DNA of 35,756 nt from a virus, in the IMG/VR virus record IMGVR_UViG_3300017760_000030, positions 1-35,756 of that record; one strand, given 5' to 3'. Numbering within the stretch: position 1 is the stretch's first letter; each line of letters begins with the position of its first letter. This document shows, one piece after another, positions 16,273-27,200 of the stretch. The position numbers were made by a program, and so were the translations under genes. The notes under the pieces are model-generated. The model saw only the letters and a program-made list of their open reading frames with translations. It did not search any database and was not told the DNA's origin.

Positions 16273-19200
16273 TTATGTCGCCAACGCTATAACTCTTAAA
16301 TCTTTAATTCGTGGTGGATTAGCCGCATCTGTACCTTGCATCACTATCTTAATTGCAAATTGAGCAAATTCTGGAAGTGGTTCACCAATACCATCATCAG
16401 TTACACCTGCAGAATAAACATAATCTTGAAAATCCTCTTGGTCTAGAGATGCAGCTATTGTTTTATCTGGTATACCAGTTGTATTAAAAAACTCATAACC
16501 AATGTCATCAAAGTCTTCTGATTGGTCTGAACGTAAGATTTTAAATAGAACTTTAAATTCTGCAGTAGTCTTTTTATGTCCAGCAAAAAAACATTTTATT
16601 GATGTTGCTGGATTTTCAAGAGCAATTTTTTTGGTAATATAAATTGCAACATTATCATCTCCAAATGGGTCTGTACTTGGATTATAATCTGTAGTAGGAA
16701 ATACATCAGAATTACTATCTATATTATTAATTCTATTTGCAATTAATGTAGCTGACAATCTATCAGTATCAATTATTGGACTTACATTAACGTCTGTGGT
16801 TGACATTGCAACATTCATTAAAAACGATTTAGCACTTGCAAGTTCGTTTGTTTCATTTATATTAGAACAAACTATAGAACTAGAATTAAATCTAAAATTT
16901 TCCCCTAAAGGAACTGAACTAAAATTAGTATCTGTTATAAAAGAAGTTTCAGTACCACTAGGACTTGTAGCAGTTGTCTTTTTAAGTGTTGCGGATATTG
17001 TAGTATTTGGTAATTCTAGTGTAGATAAATTTGTTTTAATTTCTTCAAATCTATAATTTTCAGTTGCATATACACTAATTCCACCAGCATCAACCTCTGT
17101 AGAACTACCAGTAACAGTTGGTGCAGTTGAAAGTGAAACAGTATAAGAGTCAATTTCAATATTTGCAATAGCTGCGAAAGTCTTATTGATTTGTGTAAGT
17201 GGTGTTCCAAACAATTGATAAAGTTCTACTGTTGCTGCATTTGCATGGGAGGCTGCTGCACCATCTTCGACACTTCTTGTCAAACTATTAACTGTAACAC
17301 CATCTCCTTGTAAAGAACCAGATATAATTTCATTTCCAATTTTTAAATATATTAAAGATGAATCATTACTTGCAGCAAAATTTGTTCCAGAAGAAAGTGT
17401 CAATGAATTAGCTGTTGATGTAATTGCACTATTTAATGTAGTTGATATACCAGAAGAAACTCCTGTAATTGTAACATTATTTGATGTGCTATACATACCA
17501 TGATCTACATGAGTAATTTTCATAACAGTTGAACTGTTTGTTAACTTAATTGGATTTTGTTGTAATCTTCGACCATATACTGTATCACCATCTTCTGCTG
17601 ATACTGAGTCACCTATAAATCCATTAGTTAATGTACAAGTTCCTGCAGCTACAGAAAAAGCAGCCTTGTACAATTTAAATTTCATATCTTGTGATTGCAC
17701 AGAGTTCCAAGTTCTATTATTTTGAGATTTAAATAAAACTCCTAGATGTGGTTGTTTGGATACGACTCTATTTGAACCACTTACATCAAGTTCATTCATC
17801 TGAGCAATCCAAAGTCTATAGTTTAAACTATTCGTTCTTACTACCACACAATATTCTGTTCCCCCTTGTATATAAACTGGTGAGTCAAAAGTAAATGTAG
17901 TAGCAGTTGCTCCATTTTCTGAAAGATTAATTTCAGACGAGTCTAATAGTTTTCTACCAAATGGTAGAATTTTAGCGCCAGGATATCCATTAATGACATT
18001 TCGTATTTCTACCCATGCAGGAAGATTATTATCTTTTGCTTGAAAGAATAAATCAATCTTAGTTAGAAAACAACCATTTTCATCATTTGAAATAAATGTT
18101 TGAGCTAGTGGATCATCATTTCCATCTTCTTGAATTATTTGTCTAAACCCTTGGCCGACAACTCTATCTCTTGTAGTTGAGGAAGTTGTTGATGTTGTTT
18201 GTGACATACTTGTTTGTACGACAATTGCATTTCTTGTTGCAATGATAGTCTCTTGTTCTGTTTCTAAAATACCTTGAGCTTGATATGTAGTTTGACCTGC
18301 AGTAGTTGCATCTGAACTTTGCCCAGCAACTCCAGCTCTAGTGTTTATTGAACTAGAGGTAAGTCTAAATTCAACCTCACCAGTTCTAAATCTTGGTATA
18401 TTAGATTGACCTTTAAATTTATAATCTGGTATACTAAAAGTTCCCTCAACCTTTCCCGCAGAGTTTGTAATCAAAGGAGAACCAGCAACAATTGTAGTAT
18501 CTGTTGTGTAAGTTGTTGCGCCAGGGGTTACATAAGCACTAACATCTCTGCCATCAAAGAAAGGATATAATCTTGTATTAGGTAGAAAACCAACTCCAAT
18601 AAAAGTTATAACTCTTGGTCTAATAAAAGGTATCATAGCTCTAGATATAACTTTATTACCTTGTGATTCTTCTACTACATTTTCTATTACTTCTGTGTGT
18701 AAACCAGTTCTACGCAAATCTGTTCTACTAGTTTGTACAGTTCTTTCTATTCTATCGAAAATCATTCCGTTACCAGTAAAACTAAAATCTCTATTAAATC
18801 TACCAGCGACTCTTGTGTTTACAACACCACTCCATTGAGTTTCCCATGAGTTCCAAATAGTTCCTAGTGCATTTTGATTTGCTGCTAATACTGAATTAAA
18901 ATTACCCTCAACATTAATAATGAGGTCTGGTGCAAATTCTGTTTCAAACCAGTTATCACTAGCTGGACTTAGTACAATTTGACCGACCCATTGTGCAGTA
19001 ATATATGGTTGAACATTTTCAATTCTTGTTGCATATGGTTGGTCAGCAAGAGTTGTATGAGTATATGGTAAGGTAATTAAGTCACCAGTTTTTTGATAAC
19101 CAGCAGCTGTTCTTAGAGTATCTGTAGTTGCTTCTTCTATTAATTCAACATTTCTTAAAACACATTTTGGTCTTAATTCATTCTTTTCTGGGTCTATTGC

Positions 19201-22200
19201 AATTTCATAATCAGGATTAATTGTATCACCAACCCTATGTCCAGCAAAGTTATCTACAACAAATCCAGACTTAAAACGATTAAGTCCATTTGAATCTTGA
19301 ATTTCAAAGGACTCTGCATCTCTCTCCAATAAAGAAAGTGCGGTAAGAGACTCAACAGTTTCAAGTCTATCTTTAATTCTACCAATATCTCTCATAGTAA
19401 ATCTTTGAGTTTTATATCTTATAACAGCAACATTTCTTGGATTAAATGTAAATGCTGGAACAAACATACTTGCAAGTTTCAATGCATTGTCTAAATCTTT
19501 AGGTTCAGTTGGGTCTTCAGCTGATGTTCCCTCTAAAACTTTAAACTCTCCAGTATTTGTAATAAATAATGAAGCTCTATATGGTAGATAAAATTCAAAA
19601 TCTGATTGTAAATTTGAAGCTGGTTTTGGCATGTCTACAGTTACAGCACCAATACCATCAAACTGTCTGTTTTCAAAATTAAAAGTACTATCTGTTGCAC
19701 TTAGTGTATCTACAACTGAAAGTGTGGTTGAAGTACCAGCTGCATCTTCTGCAGTTGGTCTAAAATCATAACTATCCGCAAGTGCAAATTCACCAGCAGG
19801 TTCTGCACTATCTGGGTCAGTTCTAGTGGCAGAGTATACTGGTATATCATCATATTGCATTTGGCCACCAACAGAGCTATATGAATCTACTGTAAATGCA
19901 TCTCCAGCGCCATGTGAAAAATAATCATAAACAATAAGTAAATGTCCTAAAGGTGCAGCTGCACCTGGCTTTCTAACTATCCTTGCAATATCATAAAAGT
20001 TATCTCTTTGTCCAGTATCTAAAGTAAATCTTGAAGTTATAACTTCACTACCTGCTGTCACTGCATTGACAGTTGCAGTTGCACCAGATGAGGCACCAGT
20101 AATTGTATCAGCAGTTGAGAAATCAGTTGCACCGAATCCATCTTCTAATACATATGACATAGGACTTGATGTATCAATAATTCTTGCTCTTGCATTAGTA
20201 GACGAACCAGTTATTCTTTCACCTCTTACAAAAGTTCCAACAATACTTGTTATTGTTAGTTTTGGAGTTACAGGTTTATTTGCTTCTTGGGTTATATCGC
20301 CAGTTGACTGTGAGTCAAAGACTGCTTGAAGTTTAAATACATCTGCACGACCAAGAGATATTTCATTATCTGTAGCTCTTATACCATATGCACCATCATC
20401 ATCAGCTGACAATACCTGTAATTGTTTAGACAGATTTGTAGTTTTAATTTTTCCTTGTACACTTGTTCTTGTAATCGTTGCAATTACTTTTACTTTAGCT
20501 GTAGCACCTAAAATTGTACTATCTGTTATAGTGATTGAAGAACCACCCTCTCCACTTACTTTTGTATCATTCAATAAAACAATATCTCCAGCTACGCCAG
20601 TTCCACCACCAGCATCTATAATAGTTAACATATAGTCTACAGATGCAAATGCACCAAAGGTTTCATTTGTTCCTGCAGTAAATGTTACTGCACCAGACGA
20701 GTTTGTTGTTCCAATAAATTGTCTACGAACAGTAAATTGCGTATCACTTGCACCAGAGTTTGTGGCTGTTAACTGTGTCTTAACTGGAGACTTAGGCATT
20801 TTAAATATAGATACATTTTTCTCTGGTTCAATTAATCTTGCAACTCTAATAGGTTCTAGACCTACATTTGAAGAACCATCATCATCTTTTAATTTACTGT
20901 TTGCATCTACAGCGTTTGCATCTGTACCATCAAGTATCATTTTACCATCATCATCAACAAGTGCCATAACTAAATCAGCAGTAAAATCTGTAGTTCCTAG
21001 TTCTCCAAAAACTTGTCTTGCTTCTTCAAATTTATGTGATACAATTGCATCATGTGAACCAGAGATATCTGCAATAGTCAAATCTGTGTTATCAGAATTT
21101 TCTACTATTTTATCAGTATTAGTGTCTGATGACGCAGTAATCTTTTCACCTTTTGCAAAAGTTCCAATAACATTTGTAAGTGCAAAACGAGTTTGTGTTC
21201 CAGTACCACCATAGTTTGAAGAATATAAAAATCCAGTTGCTCCAGAAGTAACACCTTTAACTTGAACTCCGCCAGATGTATGAGTTGCAACGAGTGTGGG
21301 AGCTGCAACACCATTTAGAGTAATGTAAGTAAACATTCTTACATCAAATAAGAATAATTTATATTGAGCATCAGTTGCACCTTGTGTTCCAGAAAAGAAC
21401 TCCATAGCTCTTGCTCTTGCAACACCAATCTGATAACCAGAAGATGAACCTCTAGTTGAAGTAAAGTCTGTAAATAGTTGTACTTCTTTATAAGGTGTAG
21501 TTTCACCAGATATACTTGAGATATCTGGCATGTTAAATACGTTTGTCACAAAAGCAAAATTACCCATTTCAAAAGTAGTAATACCAGCATTGACTGTATC
21601 AAAGCTTCTTGCTTTATTTAAATCTTTAAAAGTGGTTGCAATCTTTTCAACTTCATAACCTTTAATGTAAGCCTTGCCGGGCGTAATTGAAATTGATAAT
21701 TTATCTTCAGATGCTGTATTACCATCATCAGTAGTCGCAGTAGAAGAACCATAAACTCCTTCAAAGGTTTCATTTTTATAATCATTATCTAATGACTCTC
21801 TAATTTCAAATTGAAATGGTCTTACAGTATAATCACCAGACTCATCATAAGTTCTTCGGGCAAGAGTTTCTCCAAGTACAGCATAATCAGTAGACCTTGC
21901 TTCATGTGTAACTCTACCAGAGGTAGTTCTAATTAATTCTATAAAATTTGAATCTGCAATAGAATCAATATCTAATTTAGAAAGAGTTAAAGTAATTTTT
22001 AGTCGGTGTGCACCTTTGGCTGCATAGTTATTTGAACCAGTTGCGTTATCAGTAAGAGATGCATCATTCTCTGGAGTAGCTATTGTTTCTGTAATTGTAA
22101 AACCAACTCTAGATGTGGTTGTATTTGAAGTGTTACTTAATACTACAGTCTGTTTTGAATTTCTGACAAATTGTCCACGAACAAAATATACACCTTCCTC

Positions 22201-22752
22201 AACTGTAACAGCAGACCCTACTCCAGCTGCACTTGATGAAAATGTTGTGGCAGATGCAACGGCTGCAGCATAAGAAGTCGTGTGAGTTATCGTAACATCA
22301 GCTGAAATATTCTCACTATCTAAAAATCTATCTGATGTTTTATCATCACCAGTTTGAACATATTGCACATAAAGATAAGGTTGTGTTGTTGTAGTTCCCG
22401 CTGCAAATCCTACAACTTGTGCTTTAACACCAGAAGTTGCTCCAGTTAATAATACTGGAGATGTTGCATTGTAAAATTGACTTACGTTAATATCCTCTCC
22501 GCCAAATGTTGACTCTAAAGCAAGAGAGTAATACGCATCTGAATAAGATACTTGGCCAGGGATAACAACAGTTCCATCTTTGAACATATGTGAACCATGT
22601 TGCTCTATTTGGTTTTGTAGTATTGATTGGAGTGTTGTTAGTTCTCTAGCTTGAATTGCAAAGCCAGGGCGAAATAATACTCTATGAAAATCGTCAGTCT
22701 TGTCAAAATCATCATAGTAAGGTGATACATTTAGATTTGTAAGTTGTGCCAT
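16273..22752 (-). CDS. Giant DUF4815 virion structural protein (2159 aa)
   Basis: The largest gene of the window. The N-terminus ('YYDDFDKTDDFHRVLFRPGF', 'AIQARELTTLQSILQNQIEQ', 'HGSHMFKDGTVVIPGQ') is the diagnostic start of DUF4815, a family of very large tail or baseplate proteins in T4-like marine phages and some prophages. Further DUF4815-like signs are 'KAYIKGYEVEKIATTF' near residue 365, the 'DSYDFRPTAED' region and 'RDIGRIKDRLETVESLTALS'. The middle holds repeated 'ITGASSGATATV'-type turns. The C-terminal third has 'DDPLAQTFISNDENGCFLTK', 'GGTEYCVVVRTNS' and a beta domain ending 'PPRIKDLRVIALAT'. It lies directly after gp8, where T4 has genes 9 and 10, so it probably does the work of peripheral wedge and fibre-connector proteins. 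The ribosome binding site is weak and inside the gap after gp8 (2 nt), suggesting coupling. Confidence 0.92.
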   Translation of the reverse strand: MAQLTNLNVSPYYDDFDKTDDFHRVLFRPGFAIQARELTTLQSILQNQIEQHGSHMFKDGTVVIPGQVSYSDAYYSLALESTFGGEDINVSQFYNATSPVLLTGATSGVKAQVVGFAAGTTTTQPYLYVQYVQTGDDKTSDRFLDSENISADVTITHTTSYAAAVASATTFSSSAAGVGSAVTVEEGVYFVRGQFVRNSKQTVVLSNTSNTTTSRVGFTITETIATPENDASLTDNATGSNNYAAKGAHRLKITLTLSKLDIDSIADSNFIELIRTTSGRVTHEARSTDYAVLGETLARRTYDESGDYTVRPFQFEIRESLDNDYKNETFEGVYGSSTATTDDGNTASEDKLSISITPGKAYIKGYEVEKIATTFKDLNKARSFDTVNAGITTFEMGNFAFVTNVFNMPDISSISGETTPYKEVQLFTDFTSTRGSSSGYQIGVARARAMEFFSGTQGATDAQYKLFLFDVRMFTYITLNGVAAPTLVATHTSGGVQVKGVTSGATGFLYSSNYGGTGTQTRFALTNVIGTFAKGEKITASSDTNTDKIVENSDNTDLTIADISGSHDAIVSHKFEEARQVFGELGTTDFTADLVMALVDDDGKMILDGTDANAVDANSKLKDDDGSSNVGLEPIRVARLIEPEKNVSIFKMPKSPVKTQLTATNSGASDTQFTVRRQFIGTTNSSGAVTFTAGTNETFGAFASVDYMLTIIDAGGGTGVAGDIVLLNDTKVSGEGGSSITITDSTILGATAKVKVIATITRTSVQGKIKTTNLSKQLQVLSADDDGAYGIRATDNEISLGRADVFKLQAVFDSQSTGDITQEANKPVTPKLTITSIVGTFVRGERITGSSTNARARIIDTSSPMSYVLEDGFGATDFSTADTITGASSGATATVNAVTAGSEVITSRFTLDTGQRDNFYDIARIVRKPGAAAPLGHLLIVYDYFSHGAGDAFTVDSYSSVGGQMQYDDIPVYSATRTDPDSAEPAGEFALADSYDFRPTAEDAAGTSTTLSVVDTLSATDSTFNFENRQFDGIGAVTVDMPKPASNLQSDFEFYLPYRASLFITNTGEFKVLEGTSAEDPTEPKDLDNALKLASMFVPAFTFNPRNVAVIRYKTQRFTMRDIGRIKDRLETVESLTALSLLERDAESFEIQDSNGLNRFKSGFVVDNFAGHRVGDTINPDYEIAIDPEKNELRPKCVLRNVELIEEATTDTLRTAAGYQKTGDLITLPYTHTTLADQPYATRIENVQPYITAQWVGQIVLSPASDNWFETEFAPDLIINVEGNFNSVLAANQNALGTIWNSWETQWSGVVNTRVAGRFNRDFSFTGNGMIFDRIERTVQTSRTDLRRTGLHTEVIENVVEESQGNKVISRAMIPFIRPRVITFIGVGFLPNTRLYPFFDGRDVSAYVTPGATTYTTDTTIVAGSPLITNSAGKVEGTFSIPDYKFKGQSNIPRFRTGEVEFRLTSSSINTRAGVAGQSSDATTAGQTTYQAQGILETEQETIIATRNAIVVQTSMSQTTSTTSSTTRDRVVGQGFRQIIQEDGNDDPLAQTFISNDENGCFLTKIDLFFQAKDNNLPAWVEIRNVINGYPGAKILPFGRKLLDSSEINLSENGATATTFTFDSPVYIQGGTEYCVVVRTNSLNYRLWIAQMNELDVSGSNRVVSKQPHLGVLFKSQNNRTWNSVQSQDMKFKLYKAAFSVAAGTCTLTNGFIGDSVSAEDGDTVYGRRLQQNPIKLTNSSTVMKITHVDHGMYSTSNNVTITGVSSGISTTLNSAITSTANSLTLSSGTNFAASNDSSLIYLKIGNEIISGSLQGDGVTVNSLTRSVEDGAAASHANAATVELYQLFGTPLTQINKTFAAIANIEIDSYTVSLSTAPTVTGSSTEVDAGGISVYATENYRFEEIKTNLSTLELPNTTISATLKKTTATSPSGTETSFITDTNFSSVPLGENFRFNSSSIVCSNINETNELASAKSFLMNVAMSTTDVNVSPIIDTDRLSATLIANRINNIDSNSDVFPTTDYNPSTDPFGDDNVAIYITKKIALENPATSIKCFFAGHKKTTAEFKVLFKILRSDQSEDFDDIGYEFFNTTGIPDKTIAASLDQEDFQDYVYSAGVTDDGIGEPLPEFAQFAIKIVMQGTDAANPPRIKDLRVIALAT

Positions 22753-22754
22753 AT

Positions 22755-24251
22755 TTAGAACTCAATTATAACTTTAATGTCTTCTGTCTGGTCAGAAGCT
22801 CGTTGAATAGGTTTTCTGTTTTCTAAGTAAATAATATTACCACTATACTCTTGAAGCTCTGGAGTTGCATAACCAGTAGTCAATGTAAGTGTTGTACTAT
22901 TTGCAAGAGTTACAGATTCGGTGTCGGTAGATGGTGTTCCAGTTGCACCAGATGTTCCACCAGTAATAAGGTTTGCTCCACTAAATGCAACATACCCACC
23001 ATTAGTAACATTAGTACCAAAACCTTTATAACTTTCTTGTTGGTAATAAAGTAAACTTAGTGTAGAATCCCATTCTACAACTTTACCAAGTGCACCAGTT
23101 GTTGCTTGTGAAATTACTTCATCTGCTTCAAATGTTCCACTAGAGGACGCCATCTTCACAACATAGGTTTGTCTGAATGTAGATGCAGTTGCAACTGTTG
23201 ATGTTCCAATAAGTAGTGGGTCGGCCACAATACCTACTGCCCTAAAATCATTTCCAGTTGTAAAATTATCATCTTCAGCTTGTGTGATTGTAATAGCAGC
23301 CATTATATAATGACCACCCAATTCTGTTATTGCATTATTACCATGACCACCATCTGGACTAATAATAACTTCGATTGCTCCACCAGAACCACTGCCAATA
23401 GAAGATGCTGAACTTAATGCGGTGTCTGAAAATGTAAACCCTGTACCAAGATTAACATAACCAAATGTATAACCAGCTCCACCTGCATGCATAGTGGTGT
23501 CAGTTCCTGCAGTTAAACCAAAAGATGCAATAGCATTATTAGCAACTGTTATTCTTACAATAGCACCAGAAGATGTTCCAGCAGATGTTCCATCTCCATA
23601 GACAGCTGCATAATAAGTTCCGTTTGTATAACCAGAACCAGCAGTAACTTTAAGTGTTTCAATCTTACCATCTGTGGCTGCATCTGAAACTGTAGTATCA
23701 GTTGCAACAGGAATAAAATCTGTGGTAACAAACTTTGAAATATCTGATTGTGAAATTGTAAACATAAATTTTAAAATGTAGCCACCAAGAGCAAACGGAG
23801 CTGTTGATGTTGATGTTGGTTCTGCACCACTATATGCTGTTCCACCATTATTGTCAAGTACTTTATACACTCTAAAATCAGAGGTTACAAAATAAAATGT
23901 TGAGTCATAAAGATTAGATGCACTAGATGTTGTTGTATTAGATGATGTGTAGTTGTGTTGATACATATCAAATGTTGAACCATTTGACCAGTTTCTACGA
24001 GGAATTGCAAATTTAATATCACTACTACCAATATTTTTTGCAGCCAACATTGAATCCCAAGCTCTAAATTCATCTTGTGGATTATCCCCTGGCGTTGGGG
24101 GAGTACTATCTGAACCACCAGTTGTTGCTGTGGTAAACCCAGTTGCTTTTCCTAAAAACAAATAATACGAGTTCCCAGAGGTTTCTGTGAAAGACTCATG
24201 AAACTGATTCGCATTATGTTGTCTAAATTTTTCTGTAATAATTGCCGACAT
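22755..24251 (-). CDS. gp8: Baseplate wedge protein gp8
   Basis: Homologue of T4 gp8, a dimeric wedge subunit that binds gp7 and gp10. The start 'SAIITEKFRQHNANQFHESF' matches the T4 pattern 'IVTSKFR...'. 'FAIPRRNW' at residues 82-88 corresponds to T4 'AVIPRRDW'. The last 30 residues ('SGNIIYLENRKPIQRASDQT' then EDIKVIIEF) align closely with the T4 end, which reads SGEMIYMENRPPI..AMDQTEEI (comparison from memory). At 498 aa it is longer than T4 gp8 (334 aa). The extra length lies in a Gly/Ser/Thr-rich beta region at about 190-420, with 'VTAGSGYTNGTYYAAVYGDG' and 'GGTSGATGTPSTDT'. It opens a late unit (promoter 24268-24275, AAAGGTG ribosome binding site) that continues into the DUF4815 gene. 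Confidence 0.95.
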   Translation of the reverse strand: MSAIITEKFRQHNANQFHESFTETSGNSYYLFLGKATGFTTATTGGSDSTPPTPGDNPQDEFRAWDSMLAAKNIGSSDIKFAIPRRNWSNGSTFDMYQHNYTSSNTTTSSASNLYDSTFYFVTSDFRVYKVLDNNGGTAYSGAEPTSTSTAPFALGGYILKFMFTISQSDISKFVTTDFIPVATDTTVSDAATDGKIETLKVTAGSGYTNGTYYAAVYGDGTSAGTSSGAIVRITVANNAIASFGLTAGTDTTMHAGGAGYTFGYVNLGTGFTFSDTALSSASSIGSGSGGAIEVIISPDGGHGNNAITELGGHYIMAAITITQAEDDNFTTGNDFRAVGIVADPLLIGTSTVATASTFRQTYVVKMASSSGTFEADEVISQATTGALGKVVEWDSTLSLLYYQQESYKGFGTNVTNGGYVAFSGANLITGGTSGATGTPSTDTESVTLANSTTLTLTTGYATPELQEYSGNIIYLENRKPIQRASDQTEDIKVIIEF

Positions 24252-24267
24252 TTTTACACCTTTACTT

Positions 24268-24275
24268 TATTTATA
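24268..24275 (-). promoter_or_regulatory. T4-type late promoter
   Basis: Exact TATAAATA on the minus strand, 16 nt before the ATG of gp8 and 7 nt before the TAG stop of the gp7-like gene would end on the other side. It drives gp8, the DUF4815 gene, the 75-aa gene and the 198-aa gene (8.8 kb). Confidence 0.87.
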
Positions 24276-24282
24276 CAAGTTG

Positions 24283-27200
24283 TTAGACTGTTAGACCAGT
24301 AGCACCCTCTAAATCTAAATTATCTCCATTTGTTTCTTCTAGTAAGTAATCAGTATTACTATTTGTTGCATCTGTAGCATCTTCTAATACTATTTCACCA
24401 GTGCTTCTAACATTAACATCTGCAGACCTTACTATTGGATCATAACCTCGTAAAATTTCATTACTATTTAGTGAGAAATTTCTAAGAGGTATTTGACCTT
24501 TGCTTATTATTTTGTTTGTGGTTTCGAGAGCTACGGAAGTTGGGATTGTAAAATCTTCTTCAAGTAATAATTGGTCGCCTCCACCTAAATCAATACTTGT
24601 ATCTCCACCATGACTATCTAATAATATTGTGCCCTCACCATATTCTAATTTAATTCCAAAGTTAGTTACATTTCCAAGACCTCTACTTCCCCAAAAAGAG
24701 TTTTCAGTATAGTCTTCAAAAATTATATTATCTTCATTTTCATCTAGTAGTAACTCAATAGTTGATATAGTATCAAAATCTTCTACAACTAGAGCTCCAT
24801 TTATTTCCAAATCAAATCTATTTCTTTTTGTAGTTTCTTGGACTAAATGAAATCCATCTTCTAATATCAATTGACCTGCATCTTCCATTTGTATTCCAGT
24901 ATCTTCACCAGCATTGATATCAAATCTATTTGTTTTACCATCATTGATAATAAACTTTTCTTTTCTTAAAATATCACTAAATTGAAAATGACCAATATCT
25001 GATATTGGAATTGTTTCTTCATTATTATTATTCCCATCTAATATAATATGGTCACCTATATTAGAAGCAAAGTTAAGTGGGAAGTTCCACTCTCCACCCT
25101 CTTGTAATATTCTAGAGGTTTTAGAACCATCATCATCTTCACCTAATATTCTAAATGTTTCTCCATCTACACCTAAAGATTCTCTTTCTAATACAAGAAC
25201 AAAACCATCTTCTAATAGTAAACTATCTCCAGAATCAGCTGCAGATGAAGATGTTCCATCTAATAATATATTATCTCCTATTGTATTTCTTTCAAGTTCT
25301 GTAAATGTAGTGGTCTGGTCTAAAGGTAAAGTTCCATCAAGTAATAAATTACCTGTGTCAAATACTGAAGCTGTACTTTCAAGTGCTATACCATCTCCAC
25401 CATTTTCATTTCCAAAAGGTGTTTCTGCCAAGTAAATTAATAAATTTCTTACTAGTTTTGGAGTAGGTCTTGCAGTGATTTTTGTAACAAATTCTTTGAC
25501 TACAATTCTATCTCCTTTACCAGATGGTGCGTGAGATTTTTCACTCATCATTCTACCACCACCAGTTCCAGTTCCAGCAGTTGTGAAATCATCATGGGTT
25601 CTAGTGTTTATCTCATATAAGAAAGCATCTCCTGTCATATGGAAACCATCTTCCAAATCCATTCCCTGTCCATCTTCAAATAAAATATTATCTCCAACAT
25701 CAGTACTAGCTGCTGATGCATCAAGCACTAAGTTATCGCCTGGCAATACTCCATCTTCTTGAATTATCTTTTCATCTCTATTACCTATTTCCATAGGAAC
25801 AATAGTTTCTAACCTAGATTGTAATGTTTGTGCAAATATTGTTTGTAGTGTAGATGCAAGAATTGGTGAGAATGTATCGTCACCAGTATATGCTGCGACA
25901 CCAGCTGCAGCAGTACCTATTTGTGCAGATACTAATGTTGCAAGTGTAACTCTACCAAATGGTTGGAAACCAGCTGGGTGAACTGCTTTCTTCATCTCGT
26001 TTATATAACTTGCAAAAGATTGGCCAATTTGAACTTCATATGAATAATCTTGATAATAATAAGAGTCTTGAATACGAACTAAATCTTCACCAAGTCTATG
26101 ACTAATTTTATCGTATTGTCCAGCAGTAGTTGATGTTGTTGCAACAGAAGTTGTTCCAGTTGCAATATCCGCAGTAACGATTGTTCCACTTGCACCGCCA
26201 GAATCTGTGATAGTAACATCTTGATTTGAAAAATCAATAGGACTCTCATTTATTATATCACCATCTGCATCAGTAGAAGAACTATCAGTTGCATTTAATA
26301 TGATATTACCTACACCAGTTTCATCTGCTAATACAATCTGACCCATAGCATCAGTACTCGATGCATCAGTTCCATTAAGAATTAATTGATTACCAAAATC
26401 TTCTGTCGATAATTTACCACCACCATCTTCTTCTAAAAGTATAAACTGTGAACCAGCATTTTTATTTTCTCTATATCTATCAATTAAAAGATTATCACCA
26501 ACATCTGCAAGTTGGCCAATGATTGTTTCCTCTAAAAATATTGTACCGCTATTATCTTCAAGTAATATTACATCAGTATCTTTCCTACCAACAACACCAT
26601 CCTCTAAACTTATGTTTGCAATATTTGGGCCATGGTCTGTAGAATCAAATATTACAGCTCCACCCTCGTTGTCTACTGTAGTAACATATTGACTTGTGTT
26701 TGCTTGGTTTCCCATTCCATTATGATTAACACAATAATAATATAATCTTGGCGCGTTCTCAGCCACAACTATTTGAATATATGCACCAGTAGTTCCTACT
26801 TCAATTGTTGCAGCTGAAGTTGTAACTCCTACTGTGTATTCAACACCGCTATTATGAGTTCCACCAGAGGTGGTAGAAAATTTAAGTTGATGATTTATTA
26901 TAGAGGTTGTTCCATAAAGTGAACTATCAGATAAATCAAAATAATAAGTATTTCCCTCATATAAAGTTAGTATAGGTTTTGCTTCATCTTGAATGTAAAA
27001 TATATTTTGTTCTAAAGTAGTGTCATAAATTACTTTAACTTTAAATATAATTGTTTGTGCAGCTGGAGTTGATGTTCCAGTTCCATTCAAAATAATATTT
27101 TCACCATCATCAAAATCTTGTTCATCTTCAAGTAATACTCCACTTGGCATATGTTCAAGATTACCTTGTTCTAGTTGTATACCCTCATTGAATGTTCCAG

